Source: Spirochaetia bacterium
Lineage (GTDB): Bacteria; Spirochaetota; Spirochaetia; Treponematales; Treponemataceae
Reading direction: 5' to 3'
DNA: 6,797 nucleotides
Assembly: GCA_900769975.1 (NCBI GenBank)
Contig: CAAGIR010000025.1
Location: forward strand, 1 to 6,797
Position numbers and translations under genes: made by a program. Positions 5,240 to 6,797 of this stretch are shown here, in pieces (position 1 is the stretch's first letter; the number at the start of each line of letters is the position of its first letter). Under the pieces are notes generated by a model. That model was not told where the DNA came from. It did not search any database and was given only the letters and a program-made list of their open reading frames with translations.

Positions 5240-6424
5240 TTAAAACAGGCGGTCTGTCAGAATTTCATACTCATCTAGTTTTCTGTTCCAAGAGTAATTA
5301 TATTTTACCGTTTCATATCCACTCAAAGATATTCTTTCTCGCAATTGAGAATTTTCCATCATTTTTACTATTGACTCTGCAATTTTTTCGGCAGAGTCCT
5401 CAATAATACAGTTTTCGTTATTTTTTAATTCTGGAATTGCTTTTGAAATAAGCGATGTCAGTACGACAGGAACTGAGCATCCCATTGCAATGAGAACTTT
5501 ATTCTGAATTCCAGCAGCAATGCGGACAGGTGCAACTGCTACACAGGAATCTGAAATTTCATTTTCAAGTTCTTCAACAAAACCTGTTACGAAAATAGAT
5601 TTTCCATCTGCAAGATTTATGATTTTTTCTGGAGGCTCTGCTCCGATAACATAGAATTCTGCCTTAGGGTTAACCTTTTTTACAAGAGGAAAAATTTCAT
5701 CAACAAAATAAAAAACTGCATCTTGATTTTGTAAGGTGCGCATATTTCCCACAAAACAGATTTTATTGTTATTGTATGATTTTGGAATATCAGAAAGAAC
5801 ATTCACGCCATTTGTATAGCAGAAAACATTTTTACACGTAAGTCCAGTCGCTCTTTTCAGATATTCAATGTCGTTTTCAGAAACAAGAACAATTTTCGGA
5901 AAAGTTTTTATAACATGCTTTTCATATCGTTTTATAAGAGAAAGTTCAAATTTATAAACAATTTTCTTGAAGGATTTTTGATTTGAACTTGATGAAAGTA
6001 AATATGTCTTTGAAAGTGCATCCGTCATTTCTACAATAGATTTTTTCTGTGAATGAGTTTTTTCAAGATACGGAACCATACGCAGAAGATGAGAAATACA
6101 TTCATCTGGTCTTTCACTTTTCAGTGTCCGTCTGAACTGCTTTAGAAACCCGAATGAAAAATAATATCCGCATTGCAGTGGTTTTTGCACTAATGCAAAT
6201 AAAAACGCAAAAACATATGAAGAAATTTTATGCTTTTTCACAACATAAATCGTGTCGTATAAATCAAAATATTCTTTCTTCAGTTTTATCTCGCCAAAAC
6301 AAAAAGAAATCAGAATCAATTCGTTTCCTTTCGATTTCAAATATCTGGCAATGTTGTTTATCCGAAGAACATCACCACCATTCTCAGGGAACGGAAACCG
6401 TGGAGACAAAAGGCAGAGTTTCAT
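5240..6424 (-). CDS. GT4-type (GT-B fold) glycosyltransferase
   Basis: A 394-residue protein predicted to move a sugar from a nucleotide donor during surface polysaccharide or glycolipid synthesis at the cytoplasmic face. The N-terminal acceptor domain opens with LCLLSPRFPFPENGGDVLR (3-21), including the glycine-rich GG loop. The donor domain has KICFVGNMRT (221-230), VTGFVEEL (279-286) and RIAAGIQNKVL (301-311). This resembles GT4 sugar transferases with the GIQNKVLEAMA signature, which includes TIGR03087-like proteins. In that signature the Glu of LEAM is usually conserved; here the position is Ile312. A hydrophobic stretch (67-80) may touch the membrane. AAGGAG (6438-6433) lies eight bases before the ATG, and the start overlaps the upstream gene's stop in ATGA. 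Its original promoter was probably upstream of the broken neighbour. Donor and acceptor are unknown. Confidence 0.85.
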   Translation of the reverse strand: MKLCLLSPRFPFPENGGDVLRINNIARYLKSKGNELILISFCFGEIKLKKEYFDLYDTIYVVKKHKISSYVFAFLFALVQKPLQCGYYFSFGFLKQFRRTLKSERPDECISHLLRMVPYLEKTHSQKKSIVEMTDALSKTYLLSSSSNQKSFKKIVYKFELSLIKRYEKHVIKTFPKIVLVSENDIEYLKRATGLTCKNVFCYTNGVNVLSDIPKSYNNNKICFVGNMRTLQNQDAVFYFVDEIFPLVKKVNPKAEFYVIGAEPPEKIINLADGKSIFVTGFVEELENEISDSCVAVAPVRIAAGIQNKVLIAMGCSVPVVLTSLISKAIPELKNNENCIIEDSAEKIAESIVKMMENSQLRERISLSGYETVKYNYSWNRKLDEYEILTDRLF

Positions 6425-6663
6425 TTTTGGTTCTCCTTATTGGTAAATCCATTTAAGACGACTTTTGCTGAGTTTTTCCAAGATACATATTTTGAAATAT
6501 CATAGGAAAAAACATGTTCATCTAACTGTTCAATTGCAGATAAAAGATTATTTTCATCTGTAGGCTCAAACATAAGACCTTGATTTCCTAAAATTTCAGG
6601 CAAACATGTTCTATTACTTGAAATAACTTTTGCATGACAACATAATGCTTCTATAATAGCCCG
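6421..6663 (-). pseudogene. 3' end of a second GT4 glycosyltransferase, 5' part lost at an insertion
   Basis: Eighty codons remain: RAIIEALCCHAKVISSN, RTCLPEILGNQGLMFEPTD, and a helical tail that ends KENQK at TGA (6423-6421). This is the typical C-terminal donor domain of GT4 enzymes, with the second Glu of the EX7E motif in IIEAL and the LPE(I/V)LG loop. Going upstream past 6663, the frame stays open for a while but reads FSKKLEI instead of the expected EGFG-type sequence, so homology ends abruptly there. Without its N-terminal domain the product cannot be active. The last codons carry the ribosome binding site of the next gene, and the ATGA overlap shows the two were translationally coupled. 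Confidence 0.75.
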
Positions 6664-6684
6664 AATTTCGAGTTTCTTTGAGAA

Positions 6685-6713
6685 TTTACAAAAAAAGCGT
6701 AAAACCTTAAAAT
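6685..6713 (+). promoter_or_regulatory. Plus-strand promoter in front of the right-edge ORF
   Basis: TTTACA (6685-6690) and TAAAAT (6708-6713) are spaced by exactly 17 bases, with one mismatch each to the sigma-70 consensus. The start site would be near 6720, inside the loop of the hairpin at 6695-6750. Confidence 0.6.
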
Positions 6714-6750
6714 TTTAGTTAGTACACAAAAATCAAAAGGAATTACGCTT
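6695..6750 (+). promoter_or_regulatory. Hairpin that would hide the ribosome binding site in read-through mRNA
   Basis: AAGCGTAA (6695-6702) pairs with TTACGCTT (6743-6750), CCTT (6705-6708) with AAGG (6737-6740), and ATTTT (6712-6716) with AAAAT (6729-6733): 17 pairs of 22 positions. The ribosome binding site AAAAGGA (6735-6741) is in the 3' arm, directly before ATG at 6751. Confidence 0.6.
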
Positions 6751-6797
6751 ATGTATGAACAAATTTACAGCTTAACCTGCATGTTTTTCAAGAGCCT
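6751..6797 (+). CDS. N-terminus of an unidentified ORF, possible transposase
   Basis: Fifteen codons are visible, MYEQIYSLTCMFFKS, before the window ends. The start is supported by AAAAGGA nine bases upstream and a consensus-like promoter. I do not recognise the family from so few residues; transposase is inferred only from the interrupted glycosyltransferase and the hairpin arrangement. It reads opposite to the gene it interrupts. Confidence 0.45.
   Translation, partial: MYEQIYSLTCMFFKS

Larger units (their letters stand above)
6664..6797 (+). mobile_element. Probable left end of an insertion sequence, family not identified
   Basis: Homology of the minus-strand glycosyltransferase stops at 6663. 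From there, non-homologous sequence carries an outward-independent unit: a good plus-strand promoter, an imperfect hairpin and an ORF reading away from the break. This layout is typical of an insertion sequence end. Terminal inverted repeats and target duplications cannot be tested because the element leaves the window. A simple deletion joining an unrelated gene is the alternative. Confidence 0.5.

Noticed and set aside
1..6797. Recoding of TGA, suggested by two interrupted frames
   Set aside because: TGA ends the glycosyltransferase fragment exactly at the ATGA overlap and ends the antitoxin tail at the toxin start, and the intact genes use no internal TGA. The standard code fits.

Overview
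The window is A+T-rich DNA with short intergenic spaces and repeated stretches of gene debris. The gene content (a DUF4143-type ATPase, a VapC-like PIN remnant, a MATE remnant, a uracil salvage pair, GT4 glycosyltransferases) and the base composition fit a host-associated anaerobe. A gut or oral Treponema-like spirochaete is my best guess, but nothing here proves the taxon. The standard genetic code applies: genes end in TAA, TAG or TGA.

Layout. (1) Positions 1-1133, minus strand: an AAA+ ATPase of the AAA_14/DUF4143 type that runs off the left edge, with an upstream promoter that sits almost on the start codon. (2) 1134-1367: intergenic, with a strong minus-strand terminator. (3) 1368-2012, minus strand: a gene graveyard. 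A VapC-like PIN toxin is broken by one in-frame TGA. It overlaps the 3' end of an antitoxin gene whose 5' part has been replaced by a fragment of a MATE efflux transporter. (4) 2013-2457: 445 bases without a gene, holding a G+C-rich island of hairpins and imperfect direct repeats, then a promoter and leader for the next gene. (5) 2458-4974, plus strand: an uracil phosphoribosyltransferase-family protein with an N-terminal extension, then a uracil permease of the UraA/NCS2 family. The 144-base gap between them holds six consecutive 10-base repeat units and a terminator-like hairpin. (6) 4975-5239: a convergent intergenic region with two hairpins and a probable decayed coding fragment on the minus strand. 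(7) 5240-6663, minus strand: two overlapping GT4-type glycosyltransferase genes, the upstream one reduced to its last 80 codons. (8) 6664-6797: sequence that interrupts the upstream glycosyltransferase and carries its own plus-strand promoter, an SD-sequestering hairpin and the first 15 codons of an ORF. It looks like the left end of an insertion sequence, although the family is not identified.

How it fits together. The intact core is the pyrimidine salvage pair: the permease would bring uracil in and the phosphoribosyltransferase would convert it to UMP. The glycosyltransferases are probably the broken tail of a surface polysaccharide cluster. The left third and the right edge show repeated rearrangement. 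No complete undescribed system is visible. The most unusual signals are the 10-base tandem array, the MATE/antitoxin chimera next to a nonsense-broken toxin, and the hairpin/promoter arrangement at the right edge.
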